Positions 26,141 to 35,397 are shown, counted from the stretch's first letter. The stretch: 64,000 nucleotides of DNA from Psychroflexus aurantiacus (GCF_010820555.1 NZ_JAAIKD010000002.1:186001-250000), one strand, 5' to 3'. Notes: generated from the letters alone by a model not told the origin. Numbers and translations: made by a program.

Positions 26141-26701
26141 ATGAAAACAGGCTTTTTTATGATTGTGGCTTTCTTTATAACAATATCTGCTTTTGCTCAA
26201 ACAGAAATTGCTGGTGTTGTACTACCAAATACGTTTGAAATTGGCGAAACCCAGTTGAATCTAAACGGTGCTGGTGTACGAGAAAAATACTGGATGGATA
26301 TGTATGCAGGAGGACTTTACACCGCCGAGGAAATGAATGCGGCGCCAAATGTAAGGAATGCAGATGTGCCCATGGTTATAAAGCTTCATATTGTTTCCGG
26401 ATTGATTTCCAGTGACAAAATGAGTTCTGCTGTGGAAGATGGTTTTGAGAATTCTACAGACGGCAATACGAAAGCTTTCAGACCTAAAATCGATAAATTC
26501 AAAGCATTCTTTTCTGAAGAAATCACCAAAAATGATGTGTTTGATATCAGTTACACTCCTGGAACCGGGATTGTCGTTTTTAAAAATGATAAAGAACTGG
26601 GAAGGATTGAAGGTTTAGATTTCAAAAAGGTATTGTTTGGAATCTGGTTCGGCGAAAAGCCTGCCGATAAAGATTTGATGGAAGGGATGTTAAACCAGTA
26701 G
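26141..26701 (+). CDS. exported chalcone-isomerase-fold protein
   Basis: 186-residue protein with a signal peptide (about 1-19, ending ISAFA) and a chalcone isomerase-like domain (residues about 22-185). Bacterial members of this fold are not flavonoid enzymes; some plant and fungal relatives bind fatty acids, so lipid binding is a plausible guess. It lies 4 bases after the BrkB gene and 3 bases before the DUF2147 gene. Confidence 0.82.
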   Translation: MKTGFFMIVAFFITISAFAQTEIAGVVLPNTFEIGETQLNLNGAGVREKYWMDMYAGGLYTAEEMNAAPNVRNADVPMVIKLHIVSGLISSDKMSSAVEDGFENSTDGNTKAFRPKIDKFKAFFSEEITKNDVFDISYTPGTGIVVFKNDKELGRIEGLDFKKVLFGIWFGEKPADKDLMEGMLNQ

Positions 26702-26704
26702 TCC

Positions 26705-27130
26705 ATGAAATTAGTCATGATTTGCATAGGTTTCCTTTATGGAAACCTTATTTTTTCTCAGGAAGTCTTTGGGGAATGGAAAACCATAGATGAGGATACC
26801 GGTGTTGCCAAATCCATTGTTGAAATTTATGAAAAAGACGGAGAGGTTTATGGTAAGGTAAAAAAGATTCTTAGAGAAGATAAAAGAGACCTGCGGTGCA
26901 CTAAATGTAAGGGCGATTTAAAAAACCAGAAAATAGAACATATGGTTATTTTAAGAGGCCTTTCTAAAAAGGGCGAAAAATATACCGGAGGAAAAATAAC
27001 GGATCCTGAAAAGGGTAAAACCTACGATGCCAAGATTTGGATTGAAGAGGGTAAGCCCAATACCTTACTGGTAAGAGGCTATGTTGCTTTTTTTTACAGA
27101 ACCCAGAAGTGGAAGAGAGTTGAGAAATAA
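26705..27130 (+). CDS. exported DUF2147 protein
   Basis: 141 residues with a signal peptide (about 1-18, ending LIFS) and a DUF2147 lipocalin-like beta barrel. The family landmarks W-K-T-I-D-E-D-T-G near the mature N-terminus and YFYRTQKW-like end (here FFYRTQKW) are present. A CTKCKGD pair of cysteines (about residues 60-63) may form a disulfide or bind metal. Function unknown. Confidence 0.85.
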   Translation: MKLVMICIGFLYGNLIFSQEVFGEWKTIDEDTGVAKSIVEIYEKDGEVYGKVKKILREDKRDLRCTKCKGDLKNQKIEHMVILRGLSKKGEKYTGGKITDPEKGKTYDAKIWIEEGKPNTLLVRGYVAFFYRTQKWKRVEK

Positions 27131-27149
27131 ATTCTAATACGTTGTTTTC

Positions 27150-29612
27150 ATGCCTTTCTATATCGATGTCATTGTTCCCTTAGCTTTAGATCAAAGATTT
27201 ACCTATTCCATTACAGATGAGGAAAGACAGCGTCTCGAACTTGGAATGCGCGTGGCCGTTCCTTTTGGTAAACGAAAGGTCTATACCAGTATCGTTGCCC
27301 ATATACACGAGAAGCCACCTTTGCGCTATGAAGCCAAACCTGTGGAAGAATTGCTGGATAATACCCCTACGGTAACAGCTTACCAGCTTAAACTTTGGAA
27401 GTGGATGGCCGATTATTATCTATGCACGGAAGGAGAAATCTTAAAATCAGCTCTGCCCAGTGCGCTTTTGATTGAAAGTGAAACGGTTATTGAGCCTCAT
27501 CCAGATTTTGACCTTACAGCAATCGATGAAGCTGAAGAACTGAATGACAGCGAATACTTAATTCTTCAGGCGCTTCAGAAACAAAGTCTTTTGAAAATCA
27601 GTGAGATTATCCTGATTCTTGATAAGAAAACTATTTTTCCGGTCATCAATGCTATGGCCGAAAAAGGGATGATTCTCATCAATCAGGAACTCAACAGGCA
27701 ATACAAGCCCAAACTCCAGAAATATATCAAACTTGCCGACCATTTTGCATCTGAAACCGAATTGCCAGGTCTTCTGGAAAGCCTTGAACGGGCCAAGAAA
27801 CAAAAGCAGGCACTGCTGAAATTGTTTAGTCTTGAAGCTCAGACAAAACAACCCGTTTCCGCCAAAGTCTTAAAAGAAGAAGCAGGAGTTTCTGAAGCGG
27901 TGGTCAAAGCCTTGGTGGATAAATCGATTTTTGAAGAATATTACGTCAGGAAAGACCGGGTCGTGTATCAGGGAGAGGCCTCCAGTTCAAAAATAAATCT
28001 GAATGAATACCAGCAAAAAGCTTTGGAAGACATCGAACATGGCTTTGAGAAACTGCCCGTATGTTTATTGAAGGGGGTAACCTCCTCAGGGAAAACTGAA
28101 GTTTACATCAAGTTGATAGAAAAAGTGGTTAATCAGGGAAAACAGGTTCTTTACCTGTTGCCTGAAATCGCCCTGACCACCCAGCTTATTCAGCGGTTAC
28201 AGGATTTTTTTGGCGATGAAGTCCTGGTTTACCACAGCAAATACTCCGTTAATGAAAGGGTGGAGGTTTACAGGCACATTCTCGAAGACAGCAAGGGCAA
28301 AATTGTAATCGGAGCTAGGTCCTCCATCTTTTTACCCTTTCAAAATCTTGGTCTGGTCGTGGTGGATGAGGCTCACGAGAGCAGTTTTAAACAATTTGAT
28401 CCGGCTCCCCGTTATCACGCCAGAGATACGGCGATTGTCCTGGCTTCTTTTTTTAAGGCAAAAACACTTCTGGGAACCGCAACGCCGAGTCTTGAAAGCT
28501 TCTATAATGTGAAGCAGGATAAATACGCTTTTGCACAGCTCAGCAGACGCTTTGGCAATGTCGTTCCACCCAAAGTAGAATTAGTGGACTTGAAAGATCA
28601 GCAGAGAAAACAGAAAATGACAGGGCATTTCTCTGAAACCCTGATTAAGGCTATTGAAACGACTTTAAAAGAAGGGCAGCAGGTTATTCTTTTTCAAAAC
28701 CGGAGAGGATATTCACCGATTTTGGAATGTAATACCTGCGGACATGCTCCCCAATGCCCTAACTGTGATGTGAGTCTTACCTATCACAAGCACAATAACA
28801 CACTGAGGTGTCATTACTGCGGTTATCATATTGCTATGCAAACCAAATGCATGGCCTGCGGTTCCAACGATATAACGACCAAAGGTTTTGGTACCGAACA
28901 AATCGAGACTGAACTGAATTCCCTCTTTGAAAACAAAGTCATCAAACGCATGGACCTGGACACCACGCGTGGGAAATATGCGTATGAAAAGATTATATCC
29001 GCGTTTGAGAATCGCGAGATCGATATACTGGTTGGAACTCAGATGTTAACCAAAGGTTTGGATTTCAGGCATGTGAAACTTGTGGGGGTGATGAATGCCG
29101 ATAGTTTGTTAAACTTTCCGGATTTCAGAGCTCATGAGCGAAGTTTCCAATTACTGGTTCAGGTTGCGGGCAGAGCAGGACGAACGGAGGAGCAGGGACA
29201 GGTTCTCATTCAAACCTACAATCCCTATCATCGTATTTTACAGCAGGTAACCACCAACAGCTATGATGAAATGTTTAAAGAACAACTGGATGAAAGGCGA
29301 CATTTCAAATATCCGCCCTTGTATAGAATGGTAAAAGTCACCTTCAAATCCAGAGATCTTAACAAGCTCAATCAAGCTTCAGACTGGCTTGCGCTGTATT
29401 ACAGGCAAATTTTCACAAGCCATGTTTTAGGGCCTGAATTTCCGGGTATATCCAGAATTAGAAATGAATATCATAAGAATATTTTAATCAAAATTCCCCA
29501 GGAGCAATCTCTGTCTAAAACAAAATACTATCTGAAAACGGGGGTAGACAAGTTCAAATCTATAGCCCAGTTCCGATCTGTTAAGGTGATTTTAAATGTT
29601 GATCCCTATTAA
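27150..29612 (+). CDS. priA: primosomal replication protein N' (PriA helicase)
   Basis: 3'-5' superfamily 2 DNA helicase that restarts collapsed replication forks by reloading the replisome. The 820 residues include the N-terminal 3'-binding and winged-helix domains (to about 280), Walker A as GVTSSGKT at 309-316, the DEAH box in VVVDEAHES, a zinc-binding region with eight Cys (CNTCG...CPNC, CHYC...CMAC, about 527-575), and the helicase C-terminal motifs GTQMLTKG and QVAGRAGR. The usual PriA variant SSGKT is seen. Last gene of the nadC run. Confidence 0.96.
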   Translation: MPFYIDVIVPLALDQRFTYSITDEERQRLELGMRVAVPFGKRKVYTSIVAHIHEKPPLRYEAKPVEELLDNTPTVTAYQLKLWKWMADYYLCTEGEILKSALPSALLIESETVIEPHPDFDLTAIDEAEELNDSEYLILQALQKQSLLKISEIILILDKKTIFPVINAMAEKGMILINQELNRQYKPKLQKYIKLADHFASETELPGLLESLERAKKQKQALLKLFSLEAQTKQPVSAKVLKEEAGVSEAVVKALVDKSIFEEYYVRKDRVVYQGEASSSKINLNEYQQKALEDIEHGFEKLPVCLLKGVTSSGKTEVYIKLIEKVVNQGKQVLYLLPEIALTTQLIQRLQDFFGDEVLVYHSKYSVNERVEVYRHILEDSKGKIVIGARSSIFLPFQNLGLVVVDEAHESSFKQFDPAPRYHARDTAIVLASFFKAKTLLGTATPSLESFYNVKQDKYAFAQLSRRFGNVVPPKVELVDLKDQQRKQKMTGHFSETLIKAIETTLKEGQQVILFQNRRGYSPILECNTCGHAPQCPNCDVSLTYHKHNNTLRCHYCGYHIAMQTKCMACGSNDITTKGFGTEQIETELNSLFENKVIKRMDLDTTRGKYAYEKIISAFENREIDILVGTQMLTKGLDFRHVKLVGVMNADSLLNFPDFRAHERSFQLLVQVAGRAGRTEEQGQVLIQTYNPYHRILQQVTTNSYDEMFKEQLDERRHFKYPPLYRMVKVTFKSRDLNKLNQASDWLALYYRQIFTSHVLGPEFPGISRIRNEYHKNILIKIPQEQSLSKTKYYLKTGVDKFKSIAQFRSVKVILNVDPY

Positions 29613-29651
29613 TAATTTCCTCAAAGTATCATAATAACAACTTATAGAATT

Positions 29652-29676
29652 ATACGATTCTCTAATAGTATCGTAT
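29652..29676. promoter_or_regulatory. LysR-type operator upstream of oxyR (ATACGAT-N11-ATCGTAT)
   Basis: A perfect 7-base inverted repeat with an 11-base centre, exactly the T-N11-A form of LysR-family sites. The right arm overlaps a near-consensus -7 box (TATTTTTA at 29674-29681) for oxyR, so binding here would be expected to repress the gene. Position 24 bases before the start codon also fits autoregulation. Confidence 0.6.
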
Positions 29677-29697
29677 TTTTACCGAAAATTACTGAAA

Positions 29698-30651
29698 ATG
29701 ACTATCACGCAACTTACCTATGTGCTTGCTGTCGCAGAATATAAAAATTTTACCAAAGCTTCCGAAAAGGTCTTTGTGACTCAGCCTACACTGAGTATGC
29801 AAGTCCAGAAGCTAGAAGAAGAACTGAATGTCAAAATTTTTGACAGAAGCAAAAAACCTATCAAATTAACTCCAGTAGGTGAGAAAATCATAGAGCAGGC
29901 CAAAAATATCGTCAACGAAAGCGTAAGGATCCAAGATATCGTCGATCAGCAAAAAGGTTTTGTAGGCGGTGAGTTTAAGTTGGGTATAATTCCTACAGTC
30001 ATGCCTACGCTTCTCCCTATGTTTCTAAAGAATTTTGTCAGAAAATACCCTAAAATTAATCTGAAGATTGAGGAACTTCATACAGAGGTTATCATTGAAA
30101 AGCTCAGCGAAGGCCATTTGGACGCAGGCATAGCCGCTACGCCTCTTGGCAATGATAAAATAAAGGAAAAACCGCTTTACTACGAGCCTTTTATGGCTTA
30201 CATACCCGAGCAGCACAGGTTATCAAAGAGTAAGGACATTACAGCTGAAGATTTGGATGTGGATGAAGTTTTACTTCTGGAAGACGGGCATTGCTTTAAA
30301 GATAATATCCTCAACCTCTGCAAGAGTGTGCAAAATCTGCCAGATCAGCGTAAATTTTACCTGGAAAGCGGGAGTTTTGAGACCCTTATCAAACTATCTG
30401 ATGAAGGCCTGGGAATGACTTTGCTACCGTATTTACACACGCTGGACCTTAAAGATGAGAAACAGAAACACGTGAAGTTTTTCAAAAAACCCTACCCGTC
30501 CAGAGAAATAAGTCTGGTCCACCATGAAAATGAACTGAAATCCCATATCATTAAAGCTTTACAGGAGTCTATCAACTCCATCGTTAAAGCTGCAATTCAA
30601 TTTCAGGATATCGAGATTATCAGCCCTCTAAATCAAAATCACAGGAAATAA
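29698..30651 (+). CDS. oxyR: hydrogen peroxide-sensing LysR regulator OxyR
   Basis: LysR-type transcription factor that controls catalase, alkyl hydroperoxide reductase and related genes after oxidation by peroxide. N-terminal helix-turn-helix at about residues 1-60 (TKASEKVFVTQPTLSMQV), then the effector domain. The redox pair is intact as DGHC(199)...LC(208), with the same spacing and even the same numbering as the E. coli peroxide-sensing cysteines, so it is likely a true sensor. 317 residues, about 12 longer than E. coli OxyR at the C-terminus. Transcribed alone, behind its own operator; SulP follows with its own promoter. Confidence 0.92.
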   Translation: MTITQLTYVLAVAEYKNFTKASEKVFVTQPTLSMQVQKLEEELNVKIFDRSKKPIKLTPVGEKIIEQAKNIVNESVRIQDIVDQQKGFVGGEFKLGIIPTVMPTLLPMFLKNFVRKYPKINLKIEELHTEVIIEKLSEGHLDAGIAATPLGNDKIKEKPLYYEPFMAYIPEQHRLSKSKDITAEDLDVDEVLLLEDGHCFKDNILNLCKSVQNLPDQRKFYLESGSFETLIKLSDEGLGMTLLPYLHTLDLKDEKQKHVKFFKKPYPSREISLVHHENELKSHIIKALQESINSIVKAAIQFQDIEIISPLNQNHRK

Positions 30652-30716
30652 TCAATTGATTATCAGCTTTTTATTTTGAACCGCGTTCGATTAAAAAAAA
30701 GGCGGTTGTTACTCCC

Positions 30717-30744
30717 TTTGTTTTTTGTTAATCCTCTACATTTG
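30717..30744 (+). promoter_or_regulatory. promoter of the SulP transporter gene
   Basis: TTTG at 30717-30720 and TACATTTG at 30737-30744 with a 16-base spacer. The expected start site falls in a perfect inverted repeat TGCAAA-CT-TTTGCA (30743-30756). The leader to the ATG at 30849 is about 100 bases, the longest in the window. Confidence 0.55.
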
Positions 30745-30848
30745 CAAACTTTTGCATGCCTATATTACCGTTAGTTTATAGCAGGATTTAGTATTCTTCT
30801 TTTCTCACTGTAATTCATCTCAGAGCTCATTAAATTTTTAACACACAG

Positions 30849-32375
30849 ATGAAAAAATTATTCAATTTATTCAATTTCAAACAGAAAGTTGACTATAAAA
30901 TTGAGGTCCTGTCCGGGCTCACAGTTGCTATAGCCCTGATTCCGGAATCGGTAGCCTTTTCCTTCATGGCAGGATTATCCCCCTTAACCGGTCTATATGC
31001 CTCGTTTATGATGGCATTGATTACTTCCATATTTGGAGGACGTCCCGGCATGATTTCAGGGGCTACAGGCGCTATCGCCGTGGTCCTGGTTTCTCTTTCC
31101 ATGCAGTATGGTGTGGAATATATTTTTGCGGCTGTTGTGTTGGCTGGAATTTTTCAGGCAGCTGCAGGACTTTTGAAACTCGGTAAGTTGATGAGACTTG
31201 TGCCGCACCCTGTCATCTTTGGCTTTGTAAATGGTCTGGCCATCATTATTTTTATGTCTCAGCTCGATCAGTTTAAAGATCCATCAGGAGCATGGCTTAC
31301 AGGGAGTAATTTGTTCATCATCCTGAGCCTTGTCATTTTGACGATGCTGATCATCTGGTTGTTGCCTAAACTGACACGAGCAGTCCCCGCCTCTTTGGTG
31401 GCGATACTGGTGGTTTTTGGCATTGTATATTTTGGTGGAATATCAACCAGTACGGTTGGAGATTTAGCCTCTATCAGTGGTGGTTTTCCGCCATTTCATA
31501 TTCCAGAACTGCCATTTACCTTTGAAACCTTAATGATTATTTTGCCTTATTCTGCTATTGTGGCCGGTGTAGGTTTAATCGAAAGTTTACTGACTCTTAA
31601 TATAGTGGATGAAATTACCGAGACACGCGGTAATGGAAATCGTGAGGCTATAGCCCAGGGAAGTGCGAACATCCTGTCGGGATTTTTCTCAGGCATGGGG
31701 GGCTGCGCTATGATTGGTCAAAGTCTGATCAACATCTCCAGTGGAGCCAGGGCAAGACTCTCCGGTATTGTTGCTGCGGTCGCTCTGCTGGCCTTTATTA
31801 TGTTCGGTGCGAGTATTATAGAGCAATTGCCAATGGCGGCTCTCACCGGGCTTATGATTATGGTGGCGATTGGAACTTTTGAGTGGGCCAGTCTAAAAAC
31901 ATTCAGGCGTATGCCAAAATCCGACATTTTGGTCATGCTTTTGGTTATGCTGGTGACGGTTGTTCTTCATAACCTGGCACTTGCCGTCCTGGTAGGGGTA
32001 ATCATTGCTGCTCTGGTGTTTTCCTGGGATAATGCCAAGCGGATTCGAGCCAGAAAACGCATCGATGAAAACGGTGTTAAACATTATGAAATCTACGGTC
32101 CTTTGTTTTTCGGATCTACTACTGTGTTTGCAGAGAAGTTTGACGTCCTCAACGATCCGGACGATATCATAATCGATTTTAAGGAAAGCAGGGTGGTAGA
32201 TATGTCTGCTATCGAAGCTTTGAATAAAATCACAGAGCGTTACCATAAGGTGGGGAAAAAGGTTCATCTCCAAAACCTCTCTACAGACTCTTTGACTTTA
32301 CTTGTCAAAGCTGAAAAAATCATAGATGTCAATATTTTAGAAGATCCATCTGATTACAAAGTAGCTACAGATTAA
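30849..32375 (+). CDS. SulP-family anion transporter with STAS domain
   Basis: Inner-membrane carrier for sulfate, bicarbonate or another small anion. 508 residues: a transmembrane core of about 12-14 segments (residues 20-400) with the family block AVVLVSLSMQYG and the conserved GMGGCAMIGQS loop near 285, then a C-terminal STAS domain (about 410-500) with FKESRVVDMSAIEAL. This is a short SulP of the kind often found as a bicarbonate or sulfate importer in marine bacteria; the substrate cannot be read from sequence. Not linked to carbonic anhydrase or sulfur genes here. Confidence 0.9.
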   Translation: MKKLFNLFNFKQKVDYKIEVLSGLTVAIALIPESVAFSFMAGLSPLTGLYASFMMALITSIFGGRPGMISGATGAIAVVLVSLSMQYGVEYIFAAVVLAGIFQAAAGLLKLGKLMRLVPHPVIFGFVNGLAIIIFMSQLDQFKDPSGAWLTGSNLFIILSLVILTMLIIWLLPKLTRAVPASLVAILVVFGIVYFGGISTSTVGDLASISGGFPPFHIPELPFTFETLMIILPYSAIVAGVGLIESLLTLNIVDEITETRGNGNREAIAQGSANILSGFFSGMGGCAMIGQSLINISSGARARLSGIVAAVALLAFIMFGASIIEQLPMAALTGLMIMVAIGTFEWASLKTFRRMPKSDILVMLLVMLVTVVLHNLALAVLVGVIIAALVFSWDNAKRIRARKRIDENGVKHYEIYGPLFFGSTTVFAEKFDVLNDPDDIIIDFKESRVVDMSAIEALNKITERYHKVGKKVHLQNLSTDSLTLLVKAEKIIDVNILEDPSDYKVATD

Positions 32376-32496
32376 ACATCTTAAGGATGATTTTATGGTT
32401 CACGCAGCTTTAGTTCATCTGCCAGTTCAGCAGGCAGGTCCAAGTCCTGAGATTTTACTGGGGAAAACTACTACAGTTGAAAGTTTACACAAACGT

Positions 32497-32518
32497 CTCG
32501 ACTGTGCTCGACTGGACA
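32497..32518. repeat. degenerate flavobacterial spacer repeat
   Basis: CTCGACTG occurs twice in tandem (32497-32504 and 32507-32514) followed by GACA. It resembles the CTCGACTGCGCTCGA-type repeats scattered in Flavobacteriaceae spacers. A GGCAGG/CTGCC pair lies at about 32419-32438 in the same gap. Confidence 0.35.
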
Positions 32519-32567
32519 TTTTTATTAAGATATCTGCGAAGTTTTAAAAGCATATTAGATCTTAAAT

Positions 32568-32601
32568 AAAAACCCCATTTGAAATTTCAAATGGGGTTTT
32601 T
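32568..32601. terminator. bidirectional terminator between the SulP gene and rho
   Basis: A perfect palindrome: AAAAACCCCATTTGAAA and its complement meet without a mismatch, with A/T runs on both sides, so it can end both converging transcripts. Confidence 0.88.
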
Positions 32602-32622
32602 GTGTTTGTTAACAAAGGAAGA

Positions 32623-34437
32623 TTAGCCATTCATAGACATTAAAAATTCTTCGTTGGATTTGGTGTCTTTTATTCTTTGGTTGAGGAATTCTATCGCTTC
32701 TATAGGATTCATATCTGCTAAGTATTTTCTCATGATCCACATTTTCTGTATTTGATCATCTCCTAAAAGAAGGTCATCTCGACGGGTACTTGATGAAGTC
32801 AAATCGATAGCTGGGAATATTCTTCGGTTGGCAATTTTTCTATCCAGCTGAAGTTCCATATTTCCGGTTCCTTTAAATTCTTCAAAGATCACTTCGTCCA
32901 TTTTAGAGCCGGTATCTGTAAGTGCTGTTGCTATAATAGATAGAGAACCTCCGTTCTCGATATTACGGGCAGCTCCAAAGAAACGCTTTGGCTTATGAAG
33001 AGCATTCGCATCTACACCACCACTCAAGACTTTACCACTTGAAGGCTGTACTGTATTGTAAGCTCTGGCCAACCGCGTGATGGAGTCGAGTAAGATGACC
33101 ACATCATGACCGCATTCTACCAGTCTTTTTGCTTTTTCAATCACTAAGTTGGCCACACGTACATGCTCATGAGCTTCTTTGTCGAAGGTAGAAGCAACCA
33201 CTTCACCTCTTACATTTCTCTGCATGTCGGTAACTTCCTCCGGACGTTCATCAATCAATAAAACGATCTGGTATACTTCAGGATGGTTGGCCGCTATCGC
33301 ATTGGCGATATCTTTCAACAGCATGGTTTTACCCGTTTTTGGCTGAGAAACAATCATACCTCTTTGTCCTTTCCCGATAGGTGAAAACAAATCGATGATT
33401 CGTGTAGACAGTGTGCTCTGTTTTTCGGCCAGCTTGAATTTTTCCTGCGGAAAAAGAGGGGTTAAATGCTCAAATGAAACACGATCTCTAACAATCTTAG
33501 GATCTAATCCGTTTATTTTTTTGATTTTGATCAGAGGGAAGTACTTCTCTCCTTCTTTGGGAGGCCTTACTTCACCAAGAACAGTATCCCCTGTTTTTAA
33601 GCCAAAAAGACGAATCTGAGACTGAGACAGGTAAATATCATCCGGAGACGACAAATAATTATAATCTGAAGATCTTAAAAATCCATACCCGTCCTGCATT
33701 AAATCCAGAACCCCTTCACTTTCGATGATAGAATCAAATTCGAAATCAGGATCTTTGTATTTATTGCGGCTGTCTCTGTTTCCATTTTTGTCGTTAGACT
33801 TATTTTCATTCCTGGATTTAGGATTCTGATGCTTTGGATTCTGAGATTTCTGGGAAGGTGATTTTTTTTGAGTATTCTCCTTAGCAGGGTGATTATGTTG
33901 AGGAACCTTCTTTTCTTTAGACTCGTTGTTTTGTTGTGGTTGCTGCGCTGATTTCTTGTCCTGTGCAGGCTTAGAGGAAGCTTTATCTGAAGAATTGTCT
34001 TTTTTTGGATGTTTGGCTTCAGACTTGGATTTATCTTCTTTCTTGGATTTGTCACTCGCTTCAAAAGGGTTTTTAGGTGCCTTTTTCGGCTCTCCTTTTT
34101 GAACTCTTTTGCGTGGTTTCTTTGAAGTTTGATCTTCCTGATCCGTCTGCTTTTCCTTGGAAGGTTCAGCGGATTTTTCTTTCGAAGACGATTCTGAAGG
34201 TTTTTCTTTAGAAGGCGATTCAGTATTTGACGCCTTGTCTTTGGACAAAGATTCTTGTCCTGTGTTTTCTTTGCTAAGAATTTCTTTCATCTTCTCAGGG
34301 TTGGCAGCCTGATAGTCCAAGATTTGGTAGATGAGGTCTAATTTTTTAAGACTTCTAAATTTTGGAACTTTTAATTCTTTTGCAATTTCTTGTAAGTCTG
34401 AAAGTTTTCTAGACTTTAGTTCAATAATTTCTAACAT
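32623..34437 (-). CDS. rho: transcription termination factor Rho with long disordered insert
   Basis: Hexameric RNA-dependent ATPase that ends transcription. 604 residues against 419 in E. coli. Order: Rho N-terminal helical domain (1-50), a Lys/Ser/Glu/Pro/Asn/Gln-rich low-complexity insert (about 52-230, with SKEK repeated three times near 75-97), cold-shock-type RNA-binding domain (about 240-310), then the ATPase with P-loop PKTGKT at 366-371 and the [15 protein letters not shown] block. Such inserts are usual in Bacteroidota; in Bacteroides thetaiotaomicron the disordered region is known to drive condensate formation. Ends at a strong bidirectional terminator. Confidence 0.96.
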   Translation of the reverse strand: MLEIIELKSRKLSDLQEIAKELKVPKFRSLKKLDLIYQILDYQAANPEKMKEILSKENTGQESLSKDKASNTESPSKEKPSESSSKEKSAEPSKEKQTDQEDQTSKKPRKRVQKGEPKKAPKNPFEASDKSKKEDKSKSEAKHPKKDNSSDKASSKPAQDKKSAQQPQQNNESKEKKVPQHNHPAKENTQKKSPSQKSQNPKHQNPKSRNENKSNDKNGNRDSRNKYKDPDFEFDSIIESEGVLDLMQDGYGFLRSSDYNYLSSPDDIYLSQSQIRLFGLKTGDTVLGEVRPPKEGEKYFPLIKIKKINGLDPKIVRDRVSFEHLTPLFPQEKFKLAEKQSTLSTRIIDLFSPIGKGQRGMIVSQPKTGKTMLLKDIANAIAANHPEVYQIVLLIDERPEEVTDMQRNVRGEVVASTFDKEAHEHVRVANLVIEKAKRLVECGHDVVILLDSITRLARAYNTVQPSSGKVLSGGVDANALHKPKRFFGAARNIENGGSLSIIATALTDTGSKMDEVIFEEFKGTGNMELQLDRKIANRRIFPAIDLTSSSTRRDDLLLGDDQIQKMWIMRKYLADMNPIEAIEFLNQRIKDTKSNEEFLMSMNG

Positions 34438-34498
34438 TGATATTTTTTGAAATTAAATAGTTTCGAGGGAGATTCGAATTTAAATTGATGATTTGTAA

Positions 34499-34514
34499 AC
34501 GCTTAGGAAAGCGT
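34499..34514 (-). other. short inverted repeat in the rho leader region
   Basis: ACGCTT and AAGCGT face each other across 4 bases, about 60 bases upstream of the rho start. It could fold in the rho leader RNA if transcription begins upstream of it. Function unknown. Confidence 0.35.
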
Positions 34515-34581
34515 TAGTCCGAAGACATTGCAATTATACAACTTTATTTTATTTATAAATATTAATTCTCAATTATTCTCT

Positions 34582-34589
34582 TATTTTTG
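34582..34589 (+). promoter_or_regulatory. -7 box of the DUF4293 gene
   Basis: TATTTTTG, 18 bases before the ATG at 34608. Confidence 0.5.
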
Positions 34590-34607
34590 CTGTTCAACAA
34601 TTAACAA

Positions 34608-35018
34608 ATGATACAAAGAATTCAAAGCTTATATTTACTTATAGCCATCTTGCTTAATGGCGTGCTTAGTTTTTATCTGCCCTTATGGATTACTTCAGAA
34701 AATGTAGAAATCTATGCGCTATCTCAACCTGTAGCCATATCTTTGTTTTTCATATCGGTTTTGATTTCGATCATTACTTTATTTTCATTTAAGAAAAGAA
34801 AACGTCAATTCGTTTTAGGACGAATTAATATCATATTGAACTTTGTTTTAGTAGGTGTTTTTGCATATTGGACGCTAAAATTACCTGGAGAGATGGATAT
34901 CTCAGAGAAGGGTATTGGGATGCTTCTTCCTATAATTTCTATCGTTTTTATTGCTCTGGCCAACAAGGCTATCAAGAAGGACGAAGATCTTGTAAAATCT
35001 GTGGATCGATTGCGATAA
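34608..35018 (+). CDS. DUF4293 membrane protein
   Basis: 136-residue protein with four hydrophobic helices (about 6-24, 43-60, 72-90, 102-120) separated by short loops and a charged C-terminal tail; this is the DUF4293 pattern, found mainly in Bacteroidota and commonly divergent from rho as here. Function unknown. It has its own -7 box and a strong terminator. Confidence 0.85.
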   Translation: MIQRIQSLYLLIAILLNGVLSFYLPLWITSENVEIYALSQPVAISLFFISVLISIITLFSFKKRKRQFVLGRINIILNFVLVGVFAYWTLKLPGEMDISEKGIGMLLPIISIVFIALANKAIKKDEDLVKSVDRLR

Positions 35019-35047
35019 ACCTGAAATCTTAGTAATGTTAGTGCATG

Positions 35048-35077
35048 AAAACCCCGAGCAGCCACTCGGGGTTTTTT
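35048..35077 (+). terminator. terminator of the DUF4293 gene
   Basis: CCCCGAG/CTCGGGG stem with a 6-base loop, preceded by four As and followed by six Ts. Confidence 0.9.
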
Positions 35078-35375
35078 GCGTTTAGGGTTTTCCTTTTTTT
35101 ATGCTGATTATGCCTGCGTTAGAAATCAATCTTCAAGAAAGTAAGCTTAAAACCTTCTAAATAATTTAATCCGGGAACTCTTTTGGAAGATAGCTTTAAA
35201 AACTATGAATTATTATAAACTAGCCTTCACTTAAAGCCTAACCTGAATAAATTTATTGAAATAGAATCATTCACCTGAGAATAATTTGATAAGTTGATAA
35301 TTGAAAAAGACTTTCGTTTTTTGATTTTTCGAAACCTACCTTAGCGGTGCTGTTAACCCCAGGCTATTTTAGTTT

Positions 35376-35397
35376 TTCAGATTCTTTTGTTCAATCC
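35376..35397 (+). repeat. direct repeat, copy 1
   Basis: TTCAGATTCTTTTG followed by TTCAATCC. It matches copy 2 at 35538 in 21 of 22 positions; the copies start 162 bases apart. Confidence 0.6.
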
